Both the position numbers and the translations under genes were made by a program. A model generated the notes under the pieces. It had not been told where the DNA came from and searched no databases. It saw nothing but the letters and a program-made list of their open reading frames with translations. This document shows, piece by piece, positions 62,497-64,000 of a stretch of 64,000 nt of DNA. The number at the start of each line of letters is the position of its first letter. The first letter of the stretch is position 1. Origin of the DNA: Liolophura sinensis (Eukaryota > Mollusca > Polyplacophora > Chitonida > Chitonidae); NCBI RefSeq assembly GCF_032854445.1, contig NW_027018100.1:18420-82419 (forward strand). The letters run 5' to 3'.

Positions 62497-64000
62497 CAAA
62501 TGAATAATCATTGATGTCAAGATCACGTGCCCAGCAACGGCTCTTACTCCATGGAAACCAAGGAAATTTGCAATTTTTCAACAGCTGGAGATGCCTGGCC
62601 CAATTGCGCATCTTTTGGCACCTTATTGATGTGGGTCAGTGTTCAATTGTACTTTTTACATCAGACTTTATCATGTACCTTGTGTTTTTTTTATATACAA
62701 ATGGTGTGGTTTTTCTACATGTAGATAAAGACATTGAGTTTGTCTTCGACTTAGAAGTAAGACATTTGCTGGGTGAGTTAAATGGGCTTGGCCCAAAGAT
62801 TTGACGTCGTCTGGGCTACCGAAGGGCACATAACTTATAATGAAAAGTTGAATATAGTAATGACCAGTCGCGATTGTACATAGTTAATGTAGCCGATTTC
62901 AATTAGAAAAAATACCAGGCAAAAATCCAAAAGTGGAAAAACTGTTAAAATGCTGCTGGTAAGAGGCTAATCCGACGTATTTTTTGACGAGAAATCGAAT
63001 GGTGCAAACCGCATTGCTCTCCGACCAATACTTTTGGCTGTAGCCACAAATGAATAATCATTGATGTCAAGATCACGTGCCCAGCAACGGCTCTTACTAC
63101 ATGGAAACCAAGGAAATTTGCAATTTGTCAACAGCTGGAGATGCCTGGCCCAATTGCGCATCTTTTGGCACCTTATTGATGTGGGTCAGTGTTCAGTTGT
63201 ACTTTTTACAGCAGACTGTATCATGTACCTTGTGTTTTTTTTATATACAAATGGTGTGGTTTATCTACATGTAGATAAAGACATTGAGTTTGTCTTCGAC
63301 TTAGAAGTAAGACATTTGCTGGGTGAGTTAAATGGGCTTGGCCCAAAGATTTGACGTCGTCTGGGCTACCGAAGGGCACATAACTTATAATGAAAAGTTG
63401 AATATAGTAATGACCAGTCGCGATTGTACATAGTTAATGTAGCCGATTTCAATTCGCAAAAAGACCAGGCAAAAATCCAAAAGTGGAAAAACTGTTCCAA
63501 TGCTGCTGGTAAGAGGCTAATCCGACGTATTTTTTAACGAGAAATCGAATGGTGCAAACCGCGTTGCTCTCTGACCAATACTTTTGGCTGTAGCCACAAA
63601 TGAATAATCATTGATGTCAAGATCACGTGCCCAGCAACTGCTCTTACTCCATGGAAACCAAGGAAATTTGCAATTTTTCAACAGCTGGAGATGCCTGGCC
63701 CAATTGCGCATCTTTTGGCACCTTATTAATGTGGGTCAGTGTTAAATTGTACTTTTTACAGCGGACTGTATCAAGTACCTTGTGTTTTTTTTATATACAA
63801 ATGGTGTGGTTTTTCTACATGTAGATAAAGACATTGAGTTTGTCTTCGACTTAGAAGTAAGACAACTGCTGGGTGAGTTAAATGGGCTTGGCCCAAAGAT
63901 TTGACGTCGTCTGGGCTACCGAAGGGCACATAACTTATAATGAAAAGTTGAATATAGTAATGACCAGTCGCGATTGTACATAGTTAATGTAGCCGATTTC
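62497..64000. repeat. h2-YV-CN triplet, copy 2, cut by the window edge
   Basis: Starts are 62497, 63047 and 63597; the last is cut at monomer position 404. All private marks of 48191-49694 are shared: 517A, ttcagttg, 217A, tttttaacgag, ctctctgacc, and C with 132A/148A. No difference was seen across about 1.5 kb, the highest similarity of any distant pair in the window. The array continues beyond base 64000. Confidence 0.92.
63260..63279. repeat. Perfect 20-bp palindrome (YV monomer, 217A)
   Basis: Third occurrence, in the YV copy at 63047, within the stretch that duplicates 48191-49694. Confidence 0.9.

Larger units (their letters stand above)
1..64000. repeat. Satellite DNA megarray, 550-bp monomer, ~116 head-to-tail copies
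   Basis: The same roughly 550-bp sequence follows itself from the first to the last base with no other DNA between copies. Landmarks recur at near-constant spacing: caaatgaataatcatt (monomer 1-16), cacgtg (28-33), ccatgg (53-58), a T-run (189-196, usually T8), ctacatgtag (219-228), gacgtcgtctgg (307-318), ggctaatccgacg (469-481). GC is about 41% in 38281-38820. All copies are in one orientation. Variation sits at about 35 recurring sites, mainly 20, 30, 38, 40, 43-45, 48, 53, 81, 88, 102, 132, 143, 148, 165, 167, 172, 178, 216, 217, 269-272, 330, 409, 411, 417, 421, 424, 439, 450-452, 515, 517, 530 and 544. The same allele appears in distant copies, as expected for unequal exchange and gene conversion. 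I infer eukaryotic heterochromatin. Family and species are not recognised. Confidence 0.98.

Noticed and set aside
1-64000. Minus-strand 64-codon open frames repeated in almost every monomer (monomer about 471 to the following 115)
   Set aside because: They are one repeat frame seen many times. They crosses the monomer boundary, show replacement changes at the same diagnostic sites, and have no recognisable domain or signal.
1-64000. CRISPR array
   Set aside because: Regular spacing exists, but the whole 550-bp unit is repeated with no unique spacers and no cas genes.
1-64000. Tandem 5S rRNA, snRNA or histone gene cluster
   Set aside because: No 5S, U1, U2, U6 or histone coding motif was recognised in the monomer on either strand.
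1-64000. Transposable element with terminal repeats, or rDNA spacer subrepeats
   Set aside because: No terminal inverted or long terminal repeats, target-site duplications, transposase or reverse-transcriptase motifs, or rRNA sequence appear, and the array has no break in 64 kb.

Overview
The window is one uninterrupted head-to-tail array of a tandem repeat with a 550-bp unit. There are 114 full-length monomers (545-554 bp, most exactly 550), one internally deleted pair at 550-1444, and a 404-bp partial monomer at the right edge. No monomer is inverted, and no unrelated insertion, transposon, RNA gene, CRISPR array or protein-coding gene was found. The array continues past both edges of the window.

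A gene-free megasatellite of this length and homogeneity is typical of eukaryotic constitutive heterochromatin (pericentromeric, centromeric, subtelomeric or sex-chromosomal). GC is about 41% in one monomer counted by hand. I do not recognise the repeat family and cannot name the organism. Many short open frames exist, but they are one repeat frame seen over and over. The unit length is 1 modulo 3, stops and frameshifts are common, and substitutions are mostly amino-acid-changing.

Monomers differ at about 35 recurring diagnostic sites, which define about a dozen classes. These follow preferred orders, so the array is a mosaic of higher-order repeats (HORs). Left edge to 11.3 kb: irregular monomers with many indels, and a three-monomer block present twice (6942-8593, 9696-11343). 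11.3-20.7 kb: a six-monomer HOR, a five-monomer derivative in which two monomers fused by unequal crossover, and a third copy carrying the same fusion. 20.7-34.4 kb: five-monomer spacing (about 2.75 kb) overlaid by an 11-monomer (6.05 kb) repetition. 34.4-48.2 kb: 11-monomer and 14-monomer (7.7 kb) duplications. 48.2-64 kb: a three-monomer module recurs at least six times, and the last 1.5 kb repeats 48191-49694 with no difference seen.

The main points of interest are the recombination history, the 1-bp-homology deletion at 1050/1051, a palindrome that is a perfect 20-mer in three monomers, and a splice-signal-flanked 111-nt in-phase open module in the consensus monomer.

Monomer numbering used throughout: position 1 is the c of caaatgaata (window base 1). 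Class names: A = 102A; C = 43T; S = 43T+44C; T = 38C with 43T; R = 45G+48C; D = 40G; P = 88C; YV = 53A+81G+167A+178T; h2 = 165T+167A+172T+178T; N = 132A+148A; i = 143T+148A; X = 20T+30T. H, Q and L denote cattt, caact and caactt at 267-272.
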